Assembly: GCA_024742285.1 (NCBI GenBank)
Contig: JANSYR010000004.1
Span: 186,001 to 250,000 of the forward strand
Reading direction: 5' to 3'
DNA: 64,000 nt
Source: a bacterium
Lineage (GTDB): Bacteria > Myxococcota_A > UBA9160 > UBA4427
Shown: piece by piece, positions 21,809-32,704 of the stretch
How positions within the stretch are numbered: position 1 is the first letter of the stretch
How the letters are laid out: each line of letters opens with the position of its first letter
Made by a program: the position numbers and the translations under genes
Notes under the pieces: model-generated
Seen by the model: only the letters and a program-made list of their open reading frames with translations
Told to the model about the DNA's origin: nothing
The model's database searches: none

Positions 21809-22338
21809 CCTGGCCCTCGGCCGGGTCCGTCCGCGACGCCCGTGAGCGCTCGAACCGGATCCGATCCCGACGCGCGCGCCGCGATCCCAAGACCCCGATC
21901 CGTGGGCGATTTCAGGCCCTTTCCCCGGTTGATTCGGGCCCCCGGCGGTGCAAGAATCCCGGCGGCCTGCGACCCGCCCACCGACCCGGTGCCGCGAGTC
22001 GGGAATTCCGGCCCGATCAGTCAACAAATCGTTGCGTCTCGCGCGTACTCGGTGCGAGCGCCCCGTGTTTCGTGGTACCCACCCCACCAGCACCCGGGCG
22101 CCCTGCCGGTGCACCGCGAGAACTTCGAGCCAACCTCCGCGAGCGACCGACCGCCCCGCGCGAACTCGACCCTCGCAGTCGCGAACGCAAGCCCGCCGCG
22201 ACCCTCGACCGCGACCGACCGGATCGAAGACCGAATCAGAACAGACGGAACGATGTCCGCGCTGCTCGCTCACGCGACGCACGAGCGCAGACAGAAGCTC
22301 CGACCCAGCTTCCACACGACTCAACGGGAACGCGAAAC
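21809..22338. other. 530-bp gap between the bactofilin gene and the second atp operon
   Basis: No gene is supported; the plus-strand frames are low-complexity Arg/Pro/Ser translations. It separates the par operon from atpF' and probably contains the promoter of the seven-gene atp operon, for which one candidate is given separately. Confidence 0.5.
21929..21957 (+). promoter_or_regulatory. candidate promoter for the atpF'-atpC operon
   Basis: TTGATT (21929-21934) and AAGAAT (21952-21957) are separated by 17 bp; each matches the sigma-70 consensus at four of six bases. It would give a leader of about 375 nt. Weak evidence; no better match was seen in the gap. Confidence 0.3.
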
Positions 22339-22953
22339 GTGAAGAGCCTTCCTTCTCTACTCCATCGCGGCATCGATCGACGAGCGACACAGCATCGTGT
22401 CACCGCCCTCGTCGCGAGCGCGCTCGCCCTCGCGCTCGCCGCACCGGCCTTCGCAGCCGACCAGCTCGTCCTGATCCCCGACTTCGAGCTCCTCGGCGCG
22501 TTCGACGGTCTCTTCGGATACGAGTCCGGCGGTCGCCTCGGCATGCTGTGGGTCATGTTGATCGGCTTCATCGTCCTGATCTACCCGCTCAACTCGCTCA
22601 TGTTCCAGCCGATCTTCCGCGCCCTCGACGAACGCGCCGAGCGCATCCAGGGCGCACGCGATCGTTCGACGCAGCTCCAGTCCGAGGCGGACGACGTTCT
22701 CGATCGCTACGAGACGGCGATTCGCGAGGCCCGCAGCCAGTCGGAATCCGAACGACAGACGGCGCTCGCCAGCGCACGCGACGAGCAGGCCGAGCTGACG
22801 ACCCAGGCACGCGGCGACGCCGAGCAGGAGCTCGAGCGCGCCCGCGGCGAACTCAACCGATCCCTCGACGAAGCGCGCGCGACCCTTCGCGCCAGCGCTG
22901 ACGATCTCGCCACGGCGGCCGCGGAACAGATCCTCGGTCGGTCGCTGTCGTGA
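22339..22953 (+). CDS. ATP synthase F0 subunit b' (first b-type subunit)
   Basis: The start is a GTG with GGGAA upstream; the frame extends further back but without b-type features. A signal-like leader (about 1-40, ending AFA-AD) is followed by one transmembrane helix (LGMLWVMLIGFIVLIYPLNSLMF) and a long charged coiled coil to residue 204, the peripheral stalk. It is followed by a second b-type gene overlapping by 4 bp, so this organism uses a b/b' heterodimer. Which of the two is b and which b' is by order only. Confidence 0.88.
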   Translation: MKSLPSLLHRGIDRRATQHRVTALVASALALALAAPAFAADQLVLIPDFELLGAFDGLFGYESGGRLGMLWVMLIGFIVLIYPLNSLMFQPIFRALDERAERIQGARDRSTQLQSEADDVLDRYETAIREARSQSESERQTALASARDEQAELTTQARGDAEQELERARGELNRSLDEARATLRASADDLATAAAEQILGRSLS

Positions 22954-23624
22954 GCAGCAGCCGCGAACGCGAGGCGACGACTGCGATGAACTCCATGACC
23001 GACAAAGTCCGCTTTCGCGGAGACCACTTCCGCGGACTGCTCCTCTTCCTGGCCTGTCTGACGCTCTCGGGTGTCGCGCAGGCGGCCGGCGGCGGAGACG
23101 CCGATCACGACCCGGTGAAGGAGGCGGTCTTCCAGGGGGTCAATCTCCTGATCCTCCTCGGGCTGATCGCCTACTTCGGTCGTGGTCCGATCTCCGCGTT
23201 CTTCAAGAGCCGACGGGAAGGAATCCAGACGGACCTGTCGGAAGCCGCCGCCCTCCTGAGCGCCGCCGAACAGCGGAACGCCGAGCTCCAGCGGCGGCTG
23301 GTCGACCTCTCGAGCGAGGTCGAGGAGATCCGGGAGGCCGCTTCGCGCCGCGCCGAAGAAGAGTCGGAGCGGATCCTCGCCGACGCGCGTGCGGCGGCGG
23401 ATCGCATCCGGTCCGATGCCCGCGCGGCGGTCGACCAGGAGCTGCGCCGCGCCCAGACCGAGCTGCGTGAAGAGGCCGCGGAGCTCGCGCTCGAGATTGC
23501 GGCGAAGAAGCTCACGGACACGGTGAGCGAAGGTGACCGCGAGCGCCTGATGGACGAATTCATCACGCGCGTCGAGCCGGGCAGCGCCTCCGGCACATCC
23601 AATGCTTCCGAAGGAGCCAACTGA
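22950..23624 (+). CDS. atpF: ATP synthase F0 subunit b
   Basis: The second b-type peripheral-stalk subunit. The GTG at 22950 overlaps the upstream stop; an ATG at 22986 (MNSMTDKV) is an equally good start. After a signal-like leader ending VAQA-AGGG comes a transmembrane helix (AVFQGVNLLILLGLIAYFG) and the coiled coil KSRREGIQTDL... typical of subunit b. The end overlaps the atpH ATG by one base. The leader before the membrane anchor is unusual among b subunits in general. Confidence 0.92.
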   Translation: MSSSREREATTAMNSMTDKVRFRGDHFRGLLLFLACLTLSGVAQAAGGGDADHDPVKEAVFQGVNLLILLGLIAYFGRGPISAFFKSRREGIQTDLSEAAALLSAAEQRNAELQRRLVDLSSEVEEIREAASRRAEEESERILADARAAADRIRSDARAAVDQELRRAQTELREEAAELALEIAAKKLTDTVSEGDRERLMDEFITRVEPGSASGTSNASEGAN

Positions 23625-24166
23625 TGAAGGGTGGAGCCGCCCATCGCTACGCGAAGGCCCTCTTCGGTCTCGCCCAGGACGAGCATCGCCACCGTGAGGT
23701 TCGGGCCGAGATCGAGAATCTCGCCTCCGTCTTCGAGGGCAACCGCGACGCGAGTGCCGCGCTGCTGACGCCGATGCACCCGGCGGACGAGCGGAAGGCG
23801 GCGCTCCGCGCGATCGGCGACAGCACCGGTCTGAGCCCGCTCGTCCAGAACTTCGTCGCCTTCCTGATCGACCAGCGACGCCTGATCAATTTCGCCGCGA
23901 TCGTCGAAGCCTACGGCGAGCTGGCGGATGCCGCCGAGGGCATGGTGACCGCGGAGATCGTGTCCGCGAGCCCCCTCGACGATCGTCGCAAGGATCGTCT
24001 GCGCCGCGCGCTCTCCGAGCGCACCGGTCAGGAGGTTCGCCTCGAGATCAAGGTCGATCCGTCGCTGATCGGCGGCGCGATCGCCAAGGTCGGGGACCTC
24101 GTCTTCGACGGAAGCATCCGCACCCAGCTCGGACAGCTTCGCAACACGCTCACGAAGTCGGCCTGA
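23624..24166 (+). CDS. atpH: ATP synthase F1 subunit delta
   Basis: Connects the peripheral stalk to the top of the F1 head. Typical features are the N-terminal RYAKALFGLA, VQNFVAFLIDQRRL in the middle, and the C-terminal signature DPSLIGGAIAKVGDLVFDGSIRTQLGQLR. 180 residues. It is directly joined to atpF (one-base overlap) and followed by atpA after 76 bp. Confidence 0.96.
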   Translation: MKGGAAHRYAKALFGLAQDEHRHREVRAEIENLASVFEGNRDASAALLTPMHPADERKAALRAIGDSTGLSPLVQNFVAFLIDQRRLINFAAIVEAYGELADAAEGMVTAEIVSASPLDDRRKDRLRRALSERTGQEVRLEIKVDPSLIGGAIAKVGDLVFDGSIRTQLGQLRNTLTKSA

Positions 24167-24242
24167 ACGACTTCCTCAAGTACACCTCTTGTTCCGCATC
24201 CGAACGGAGCACGGACGAAACCCCAAGAAGGGATCCTGAAAG

Positions 24243-25814
24243 ATGGACATCAAGCCCGGAGAGATCACAGACATCCTCAAGCGGGAGATCAAGGACTACG
24301 ATCGCGAGATCGACGTCGCAGAGACCGGCACGGTCCTGAACGCCGGTGACGGCATCGCCCGCGTCTACGGCCTCGACAACGCCCTCGCCGGCGAGCTCGT
24401 CGAGTTCGACGGCGGCCTGCGCGGCATGGTCCTCAACCTCGAAGAGGACAACGTCGGTGTCGCGATCATGGGCTCCGGCCGCGGTGTGAAGGAAGGCGAC
24501 CTCGTTCGCCGGACAGGACGAATCATCGAGGTTCCCGTCGGGGAGGCGCTCCTCGGTCGCGTGGTCGACGCCCTCGGCGTCCCGATCGACGGCCAGGGCC
24601 CGATCGAGGCCGAGGCGACCCGCCAGGTCGAGCTCAAGGCCCCGGGCATCGTCGCGCGGAAGTCGGTGGACGAGTCGATGGCGACGGGCATCAAGGCCGT
24701 CGACGCGATGGTCCCGATCGGCCGTGGACAGCGCGAGCTCATCATCGGCGACCGCCAGACCGGCAAGACGGCGATCGCGATCGATACGATCATCAACCAG
24801 AAGGGCAAGGACGTGATCTGCGTCTACGTCGCGACCGGCCAGAAGCAGTCGACCGTGGCGCAGGTGACCGACAAGCTGAAGCAGCACGGCGCGATGGACT
24901 ACACGATCGTCGTCGCGGCGACGGCGTCGGATCCGGCCCCGCTCCAGTACATCTCGCCCTACACGGGCGTGACGATGGCCGAGCACTTCGGTCACAACGG
25001 CAAGCACGTGCTGATCGTCTACGATGATCTCTCGAAGCAGGCCGTGGCCTACCGCCAGCTCTCGCTCCTCCTTCGCCGGCCGCCGGGCCGCGAGGCGTAC
25101 CCGGGCGACGTCTTCTACGTCCACTCGCGGCTCCTCGAGCGCGCCTGCAAGCTCTCCGACGAGCTCGGCGGCGGCTCGATCACGGCGCTGCCGATCATCG
25201 AGACCCAGGGCGGCGACGTCTCGGCGTACATCCCGACGAACGTCATCTCCATCACGGACGGCCAGATCTTCCTCGAGACCGACCTCTTCAACTCGGGCAT
25301 CCGCCCCGCGATCAACGTGGGTCTGTCGGTGTCGCGGGTGGGCGGTGCCGCTCAGGAGAAGGCGACCAAGTCGGTGGCCGGCCAGCTCAAGCTGAACCTC
25401 GCGCAGTACCGCGAGATGGCGGCCTTCGCGCAGTTCGGCTCGGACCTCGACGCCGCGACCCAGGAGCAGCTCGCCAACGGTGAGCGCCAGACGGAGATCC
25501 TCAAGCAGGGTCAGTACTCGCCGCTGCAGATGGAAGAGCAGGTCGTCTCGATCTACGCCTCGACCCCGCAGCCCGAGAACAACCGCCCGTCCTGGATCCG
25601 TCACCTCGAGCTCGGTGACATCCTGCGCTACGAGCGCGAGATGCTCGATTGGATGCGCTCGAACAAGAGCGACATCCTCGGCGAGATCAAGAGCAGCGGA
25701 AAGTTCGAGGATGCGACCGAGCAGAAGCTGATCGAGGCCCTCGACGAGTTCGCGAAGATCTTCGCGCCGACCCAGGCCAAGGGTTCGACCAACGCCGCCG
25801 GAGAGGCGGCCTAG
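24243..25814 (+). CDS. atpA: ATP synthase F1 subunit alpha
   Basis: Regulatory, nucleotide-binding subunit of the alpha3beta3 head. P-loop [13 protein letters not shown] at about residue 170; the N-terminal [10 protein letters not shown] and the [33 protein letters not shown] stretch (cut here into known parts) are diagnostic, with the catalytic-interface Arg in the last segment. 523 residues, slightly longer than usual because of a short Ala/Gly tail. A GAAGGGATCC site precedes the ATG. Confidence 0.98.
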   Translation: MDIKPGEITDILKREIKDYDREIDVAETGTVLNAGDGIARVYGLDNALAGELVEFDGGLRGMVLNLEEDNVGVAIMGSGRGVKEGDLVRRTGRIIEVPVGEALLGRVVDALGVPIDGQGPIEAEATRQVELKAPGIVARKSVDESMATGIKAVDAMVPIGRGQRELIIGDRQTGKTAIAIDTIINQKGKDVICVYVATGQKQSTVAQVTDKLKQHGAMDYTIVVAATASDPAPLQYISPYTGVTMAEHFGHNGKHVLIVYDDLSKQAVAYRQLSLLLRRPPGREAYPGDVFYVHSRLLERACKLSDELGGGSITALPIIETQGGDVSAYIPTNVISITDGQIFLETDLFNSGIRPAINVGLSVSRVGGAAQEKATKSVAGQLKLNLAQYREMAAFAQFGSDLDAATQEQLANGERQTEILKQGQYSPLQMEEQVVSIYASTPQPENNRPSWIRHLELGDILRYEREMLDWMRSNKSDILGEIKSSGKFEDATEQKLIEALDEFAKIFAPTQAKGSTNAAGEAA

Positions 25815-25817
25815 CAA

Positions 25818-26693
25818 GTGGCGAACCTACGCGACATCAAGCGACGCATCGTGAGCGTCCAGTCGACGCAGAAGATCACGTCCGCCATGAAGATGGTGGC
25901 CGCGGCGAAGCTGCGTCGCGCGCAGGAGTCGATCGAGAACGCGAGGCCCTACGCCCAGCGCATGCGATCGACCCTCGAAGAAGTCTCGAAGGGCTCCCTC
26001 GAAGAGGGGCACCCGCTCCTCGACGTGCACGAAGAGCGCAAGAGCCTCGAGCTGGTCGTGATCACCTCCGACCGCGGCCTCGCGGGTGCGTTCAACTCGG
26101 CGGTGCTCAAGGAAGCCGAAGCGGTCCTCGCGGAGCGCGCCGGCGAATTCGAGACGGTCGGCCTCACGCTCATGGGCAAGAAGGCGGGCGAGTATTTCGT
26201 GCGCCGGCGACCCACGCAGATCAATCACAACGCCCCGATCGAGGGCGACGTCGAATACCAGCAGGCGGCGGACGTCGCGCGTGAGCTCGCGCGGCGATAC
26301 GAAGCCGGCGATCTCGACGAGGTGATCGTGATCTTCAGCGAATTCGTCTCGACGATGACGCAGAAGCCGGTCCGCTCGCAGTTGCTGCCCTTCACGCCGC
26401 CCGAAGTGGAAGAGGGTGACGAGAGCGAAGACGCGGGCGGCTACGAGATCGAGCCCGATCCCGAGGCGCTGCTCAAGGCGCTCGTGCCGAAGGCGGTCGA
26501 GATCGAGGTGTTCCGGGCGCTGCTCGAGAACCAGGCCGGCGAGCACGCCGCGCGGATGACGGCGATGGAAGCCGCGACGAAGAACACGGAAGAGCTGATC
26601 GAAAAGCTCACCCTCGAATACAACCGCGCGCGTCAGGCGGCCATCACGGGCGAGCTCGTGGAGATCGTCACCGGCGCCCAGGCGTTGGAATAG
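25818..26693 (+). CDS. atpG: ATP synthase F1 subunit gamma
   Basis: Central rotor shaft. The GTG start three bases after the atpA stop gives MANLRDIKRRIVSVQSTQKI with TSAMKMVAAAKLRRAQ, the conserved N-terminal helix; the C-terminal helix AATKNTEELIEKLTLEYNRA and RQAAITGELVEIVTGA are intact. 291 residues. A 146-bp gap with a strong hairpin separates it from atpD. Confidence 0.97.
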   Translation: MANLRDIKRRIVSVQSTQKITSAMKMVAAAKLRRAQESIENARPYAQRMRSTLEEVSKGSLEEGHPLLDVHEERKSLELVVITSDRGLAGAFNSAVLKEAEAVLAERAGEFETVGLTLMGKKAGEYFVRRRPTQINHNAPIEGDVEYQQAADVARELARRYEAGDLDEVIVIFSEFVSTMTQKPVRSQLLPFTPPEVEEGDESEDAGGYEIEPDPEALLKALVPKAVEIEVFRALLENQAGEHAARMTAMEAATKNTEELIEKLTLEYNRARQAAITGELVEIVTGAQALE

Positions 26694-26752
26694 TCGAGGC
26701 CTTCGGCTTCGCCGATTCCGATGTGCGCTTCACGCGCATGACAACACTCTAC

Positions 26753-26780
26753 TTTCGCGGCCTTCGGCCGCGAGGACAGG
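26753..26780 (+). repeat. intercistronic hairpin repeat, copy 1 (atpG-atpD)
   Basis: Repeat unit TTTCGCGGCC-TTC-GGCCGCGAGGACAGG. An 8-bp perfect stem (26755-26762 with 26766-26773) with a 3-nt loop, followed by the conserved flank GGACAGG. The same unit recurs between atpD and atpC. Confidence 0.8.
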
Positions 26781-26827
26781 ACGAACCGCACAGCTGAGAG
26801 TGACCGATCAACGGACGCTGTGTGTGA

Positions 26828-28261
<1,434 letters not shown>

Positions 28262-28306
28262 CAGAAGCGGGCTTCGGCCTGCTCCGAAAGATCACGGACT
28301 CTTTTC

Positions 28307-28334
28307 TTTCGCGGCCTTTGGCCGCGAGGACAGG
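28307..28334 (+). repeat. intercistronic hairpin repeat, copy 2 (atpD-atpC)
   Basis: TTTCGCGGCC-TTT-GGCCGCGAGGACAGG, identical to copy 1 except for one loop base. An 8-bp stem (28309-28316 with 28320-28327). Confidence 0.8.
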
Positions 28335-28415
28335 CCGGTACAGCAAGCAGGACGGGGCCGTGAAACGGGCGGCCGATTCGGATCAGCGGGCTGACCGGGA
28401 TCGAGAAACGGATTT

Positions 28416-28823
28416 ATGGCAATCGAACTCGTGGTTGTGACGCCGGAAGGCGAGGCGCTTTCCGAGACGGTCGAACAGGTCGTGCTTCCGGGGGAGGCCG
28501 GGGAGTTCGGTGTGCTCGAGAGCCATGAGCGGTTCTTGACGCCGCTGCAGCTCGGACCGATGCAGATCATTCGGGGCTCGGGCAACGAGTGGGCGGCGAT
28601 CACGAGCGGCTTCGCCGAGGTCGACGGGACGCGCTGCGTCGTGCTCGTCGACTCGTGCACGCTCGCCAGCGCCGTCGACACGACCGCGGTGGAGTCCGCG
28701 AAGGCCGAAGCCGACGGGCAGCTCTCGTCGCTTCCCGATGACGACGCGAACGCCGGAGAACGCGCGCGCCTCGCTGGCGTCGTGGCCCGGGCCGAGCTCG
28801 AGCTCGACGTGGCGAGCCGCTGA
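28416..28823 (+). CDS. atpC: ATP synthase F1 subunit epsilon
   Basis: Rotor subunit and inhibitor of ATP hydrolysis. The N-terminal beta-sandwich is recognisable from LVVVTPEGEALSETVEQVVLPG and GEFGVLESHERFLTPL, followed by ITSGFAEVDGTRCVVLVDSC; a C-terminal helical hairpin completes 135 residues. It is the last atp gene of the operon. The next frame begins at or just after the stop. Confidence 0.95.
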   Translation: MAIELVVVTPEGEALSETVEQVVLPGEAGEFGVLESHERFLTPLQLGPMQIIRGSGNEWAAITSGFAEVDGTRCVVLVDSCTLASAVDTTAVESAKAEADGQLSSLPDDDANAGERARLAGVVARAELELDVASR

Positions 28824-28909
28824 GCGCGCCGGCCGAACGCACCCCGATCCAGCTTCATCGCGACCGCTTCCCGGGACGCGCCGTCTTCGACACGGCCGTC
28901 TCCCATGCG

Positions 28910-29671
28910 ATGCTGCGCTCCGTCGCGACGGGGGCGCGTGGCGAGAGCCTCAGGCTCTACGCGCCGGACGACGCGATGCTCTTCTCGAGCCTCGACGCGC
29001 GTCGGCCGGGTTATCCGCGGGCCGTCGAGATCGCGCGCGAAGCGGGCTACGAGCCGGTCACCCGCCTCGCCGGCGGACACGCGGCGGTCTTCCTGCAGGC
29101 GAGCGTCGCGTTCGCCTGGGCCTCTGCCGATCCGGACGCCCATCTCCAGATCCAGCCGCGCTTCGAGCGCCTCACGGGTTGGATCGTCGACGCGCTCCGG
29201 CGGCTGGGGCTCGATGCCCGTGTGGGCGAAGTCCCGGGTGAATACTGCCCGGGGGAGTACAGCGTGAACATCGGCGGCCGCGTCAAGGTCATGGGCGTGG
29301 GCCAGCGGGTGATCCGCGGGGGCGCGCACGTGGGCGGCGTGTTGACGGTGGCGCAGACCGGGGGTCTCCGAGCCATCCTGGAGCCCGTCTACGAAGCGCT
29401 CGATCTCGAGTTCCGGCCCGAGACGGCGGGGGGCGTCGCGGATTTCGATGCGCGTCTCACGCCCGAAGTCGTGATCGCGGCCATCGTCGAGTCGGTGGAG
29501 GCCTCGGGAGCGGTCTGCGAGGCGGCGCGCTTCGGCAGCGACATCGAATCCGCAGCGGAAGCACTCGTTCCCCTTCATGGCGCGCGCCCCGTCCGGAATC
29601 CGGGCGCCGCGTTGCGCGCCGCGAGCGGTGGCAAGGCGATCGTGAACCCGGACAGCGGGTCCGGAACCTGA
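28910..29671 (+). CDS. lipoate-protein ligase / biotin-lipoate ligase family protein
   Basis: The LplA-like fold is visible from LRLYAPDDAMLFSS, RLAGGHAAVFLQASVAFAW (position of the RRxxGG substrate motif) and CPGEYSVNIGGRVKVMGVGQ, where the Lys precedes the GxxQ segment. It probably moves lipoyl or octanoyl groups onto E2/GcvH proteins. The ATG at 28910 is the first standard start, but the same frame is open to the atpC stop and codes for FDTAVSHAM just upstream, a segment that aligns with the normal first helix of this family; translation may begin at a non-standard codon nearer 28820. 253 residues as annotated. Confidence 0.78.
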   Translation: MLRSVATGARGESLRLYAPDDAMLFSSLDARRPGYPRAVEIAREAGYEPVTRLAGGHAAVFLQASVAFAWASADPDAHLQIQPRFERLTGWIVDALRRLGLDARVGEVPGEYCPGEYSVNIGGRVKVMGVGQRVIRGGAHVGGVLTVAQTGGLRAILEPVYEALDLEFRPETAGGVADFDARLTPEVVIAAIVESVEASGAVCEAARFGSDIESAAEALVPLHGARPVRNPGAALRAASGGKAIVNPDSGSGT

Positions 29672-29770
29672 AGCTTCGAACGAACATGTGTTCGCGTGCA
29701 CGAAACGCGACCGCGCTGACGATTGCGAGGCGCTGTGCTTCCCTTCCGGTCTACCCGATCGGAGGTCTCG

Positions 29771-30268
29771 ATGGTTCGTACCGGCTCGCTTCGTGTCTTC
29801 TCCTTCGCGTCCCTGGCGGTCGCGATGGTCCTTCTTCCGGCTTCGCTCGTCTCCGCCGACGCACATGAATCGGGGGAGGCCCAGATCGAATACCGACAGA
29901 AGCTCATGTCGGCGATCGGGGCGAACATGAGCGCCCTCAGCGACATCCTGAAGAACCGGCTCGACGTGCCCGGCGGCGTCGCGAACCACGCCAGCCAGAT
30001 GGCCGACGCGGCCGCGTTGATCGCCCCGGCGTTCAAGAAGCAGCTCACCGACGGCGCGACCGACGCGAAGCCCGAGATCTGGAGCGACTGGACGAAATTC
30101 GAAACCGCCATCGCGGACTACGAGGCGGCGGCCAGGGCGCTGGCTGCGGCGGCCAGTGGAGGCGACCCGAGCGCGGTCGGCCCGGCGATGCGCGGACTCG
30201 GAAAGAGCTGCGGCGGCTGTCACAAGCCTTTCCGCAAGCCCAAGGAAGAGTCCTACAAGAACAAGTAG
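29771..30268 (+). CDS. cytochrome c556-type protein (cytochrome c' family)
   Basis: The ATG at 29771 has an ideal GGAGG five bases upstream; the open frame begins earlier at 29723. A signal peptide (about 1-28) ends near VSADA, then a four-helix-bundle protein follows with one heme motif CGGCH near the C-terminus (KSCGGCHKPFRKPKEE). This arrangement, with the CxxCH at the end, is characteristic of cytochrome c'/c556. A periplasmic electron carrier or ligand-binding cytochrome is likely. Ten bases separate it from the next cytochrome gene. Confidence 0.87.
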   Translation: MVRTGSLRVFSFASLAVAMVLLPASLVSADAHESGEAQIEYRQKLMSAIGANMSALSDILKNRLDVPGGVANHASQMADAAALIAPAFKKQLTDGATDAKPEIWSDWTKFETAIADYEAAARALAAAASGGDPSAVGPAMRGLGKSCGGCHKPFRKPKEESYKNK

Positions 30269-30278
30269 GACCGTTCGC

Positions 30279-31202
30279 ATGCGAACACGGCGAACCCGGA
30301 TCGGGCTGTGCGTCGTCCTCGGTCTCCTTGCCGGCGCGAGCGCGTACGCGGCCGACACCGAGCGCGATCTGGACGCGATCGTCGCCGACCTCGACCGGGG
30401 TGAAAAGATCTTCCGGGCGACCGGAGGCTGCACCTGCCACACGAACTATCCCGCGGAGGGAGCGGACGCGCCGGAGCTCGCGGGCGCGCGCGCGATGGAG
30501 ACCCCCTTCGGTGTCTTCTACAGCTCGAACATCACGCCGGATCCCGAGACCGGGATCGGCGGATGGAGCCGCGCGGACTTCGTGCGCGCCATGCGGGAAG
30601 GGCTCTCGCCGGATGGCGAGCACTACTTTCCGACCTTTCCCTATCCGTCGTTCTCCGGTCTGACCGACGAAGACCTCGTCGACATGTTCGCCTATCTGCG
30701 TGCACGTCCTGCCGTCCGAAGAGAGAACCGCGCCCCCGACGCGCCCTTTCCGTTCTCCTGGCGGGGTTCCGTCGCCGGCTGGAAGTTCGTGAACTTCACG
30801 CCGAAGTCCTTCGACGACGCGCCGGCGCGGAGCGAGGCCTGGCGTCGCGGACGCTACCTCGTCGAGGCAGCCGCCCATTGCGGCGAGTGCCATACGCCGC
30901 GGACCCTGACGGGCGGGCTGGATTCGACGATGCCGCTCGCGGGCTCGGTCGAGGGACCCGAGGGTCAGCTCGCGCCGAACATCACGCCGCACACCGAGAC
31001 GGGAATCGGCGAATGGTCCCGCGCGGACCTCGTCTGGTACCTGCAGATGGGAATCAAGCCCGACGGTGACGATACGCAGGGACTGATGTCCGAGGTGATC
31101 GAGCACGGCTACGCGGAGCTGCCGCCGTCGGACCTGGAGGCGATCGCGGCCTATCTCGCGACGCTGCCGGCGATCGAGAATCGGGTGAAGGCGCCGGACT
31201 AG
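30279..31202 (+). CDS. periplasmic diheme cytochrome c
   Basis: A signal peptide (about 1-24) is followed by two homologous cytochrome c domains. The second has a normal CGECH motif near residue 205 with HTPR behind it; the first reads GGCTCHTNY, where only one residue separates the two Cys (C-x-C-H). Both domains carry the NITPDPETGIGGWS-type loop (second copy NITPHTETGIGEWS) that supplies the distal part of the heme site. This two-domain form resembles cytochrome subunits of alcohol/gluconate dehydrogenases. 307 residues. The stop TAG shares CTAG with the stop of lnt on the opposite strand. Confidence 0.88.
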   Translation: MRTRRTRIGLCVVLGLLAGASAYAADTERDLDAIVADLDRGEKIFRATGGCTCHTNYPAEGADAPELAGARAMETPFGVFYSSNITPDPETGIGGWSRADFVRAMREGLSPDGEHYFPTFPYPSFSGLTDEDLVDMFAYLRARPAVRRENRAPDAPFPFSWRGSVAGWKFVNFTPKSFDDAPARSEAWRRGRYLVEAAAHCGECHTPRTLTGGLDSTMPLAGSVEGPEGQLAPNITPHTETGIGEWSRADLVWYLQMGIKPDGDDTQGLMSEVIEHGYAELPPSDLEAIAAYLATLPAIENRVKAPD

Positions 31203-32704
31203 GTCCGCGTGCGTCGCCGGACCCCGAGCAGGCCGGCGGTGAAGAGCCACCCGACGAGGACGAGTCCGTCTCCGCCGCGGGCGTAGGGCGTCGGATCCGA
31301 GCGCGAGAAGATCGTCGCGCGAAGGGTCGCCGCCTCGAATGGCGGCGTCTGCGCGACGATCCGACCGCCGGGATCGACGACGGCGGAAGGTCCGTGAACG
31401 GCGGCGCGGACGAGCCAACGTCCCTGTTCGATCGCCCGGAGGCGTGCCAGGGCGAGGTGCATCGCCGGCTCCCGCGACACCCCGAACCACCCGTCGTCGG
31501 ACAAGGTCACGATCACCGTGGCGTTCGAAGCCGTGACGAGCTCCGCCACGTCTTCGGAGTGCGTGACCTCGTAGCAGATGGGCGTCGCGATGCGATGCGG
31601 CCCGAGGGTGAGAGCGGTCGGTGCGTCGCCGGCGACGAAGCTGCGCGCGTGGGGCATCCACTCCCGCCGCCAGTCCGCGAACGGCTCACCCGGCCCCGTC
31701 TCCGCGAGAGGGACGAGTCGCCGCTTGTCGTAGGCCTGCGTGATCCGCCCGTCGCGCCCGATCAGGAAGGCGGAGTTGGTCGCGCCTCTTCGCGCCGGGT
31801 CGTCCGTCCTGCGGTTCGCGCCGAAGAGGAGCGGCACGCCGAGATCGGCGCGGATGGGCTGACCGTCGAGGGGAAGCACGCCAGGCAGGGCACGGGCGTA
31901 GGCCCCTTCGGGCCAGACGAGGAGGTCCACGGGACCCTCTGCCAGGAGGCGCCGACTCGCCGCGAGATGCGCGCGATGCCCCGGCGCGGCGTCCATGCGG
32001 GACGCGAGGGGATCCACGTTGGCCTGCACGAGGCCGATCGCGAGCGGCGGGTTCGTCGTCGAGTCCCCGTCGTCGAGGGAAGCAAGACGGATCGAGCCTC
32101 CGATCGCGACGCCCACCACGACCAGGACGGCGAGCAGCGCCCTCCCCGCCCGGGGTCGACCCGCGCTTCGCACGGCGTCGAGGATCAGGCCGTTCGTTAC
32201 GGCGACGAAGGAAGTGAGCAGGAGGGGGCCGCCGAGCGCGGCCGGTTGTGCGAGGACGGGGGTCGTGGCGAGAACGGCCCCCACGCCGGCACCGAACACC
32301 TGCGGTTGGACCCATTCGACCAGGACGAGCGCGAGGGGTCCCGCGAACGCGCTCGGCCAACCCCGACGAAGCAGCGCAGACGAGACCATGCCCGCGACGC
32401 CGAATCCGATCGCGATCCAGGCGCCCTGCGCCAGCCAGAGCGCGAGGCCGACGAACGAGAGCCCTTCACCCGCGCCCGAGAAGCGCGACGCCGTCGGGAG
32501 GAGCCAAGCCATCGCGATCAGGTACGCGCTCGCGCCGAAGACGCACCCACTCCCGAATCCACGTGCGGGTCGCGCTTCCTTCAGGGCGGACCACCAGAGC
32601 GCGAGGCAGGCGAACGCCAGCGGCCACATCCCGATCCCGACCTGGGCGCAGCCGTAGAGGAGACCTCCCCCGATCGCGCGACCGGCTGCCGCGATCCGGT
32701 TCAT
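31199..32704 (-). CDS. lnt: apolipoprotein N-acyltransferase
   Basis: Adds the third acyl chain to lipoproteins in the inner membrane. An N-terminal set of about six transmembrane helices (5-210) precedes a nitrilase-type periplasmic domain. The catalytic triad is visible: Glu in LLVWPEGAY, Lys in AYDKRRLVPLAE and Cys in ATPICYEVTHSE; LSDDGWFGVSREPAMHLALA follows as expected. A last helix closes the 501-residue product. The start at 32704 overlaps the stop of the ankyrin gene (ATGA), so the longer frame to 33064 is not needed. Confidence 0.95.
   Translation of the reverse strand: MNRIAAAGRAIGGGLLYGCAQVGIGMWPLAFACLALWWSALKEARPARGFGSGCVFGASAYLIAMAWLLPTASRFSGAGEGLSFVGLALWLAQGAWIAIGFGVAGMVSSALLRRGWPSAFAGPLALVLVEWVQPQVFGAGVGAVLATTPVLAQPAALGGPLLLTSFVAVTNGLILDAVRSAGRPRAGRALLAVLVVVGVAIGGSIRLASLDDGDSTTNPPLAIGLVQANVDPLASRMDAAPGHRAHLAASRRLLAEGPVDLLVWPEGAYARALPGVLPLDGQPIRADLGVPLLFGANRRTDDPARRGATNSAFLIGRDGRITQAYDKRRLVPLAETGPGEPFADWRREWMPHARSFVAGDAPTALTLGPHRIATPICYEVTHSEDVAELVTASNATVIVTLSDDGWFGVSREPAMHLALARLRAIEQGRWLVRAAVHGPSAVVDPGGRIVAQTPPFEAATLRATIFSRSDPTPYARGGDGLVLVGWLFTAGLLGVRRRTRT

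Noticed and set aside
19416-21890. 824-codon minus-strand frame opposite parA-parB
   Set aside because: A GC-rich shadow; both genes on the plus strand have complete motifs and the antisense product has no recognisable domain.
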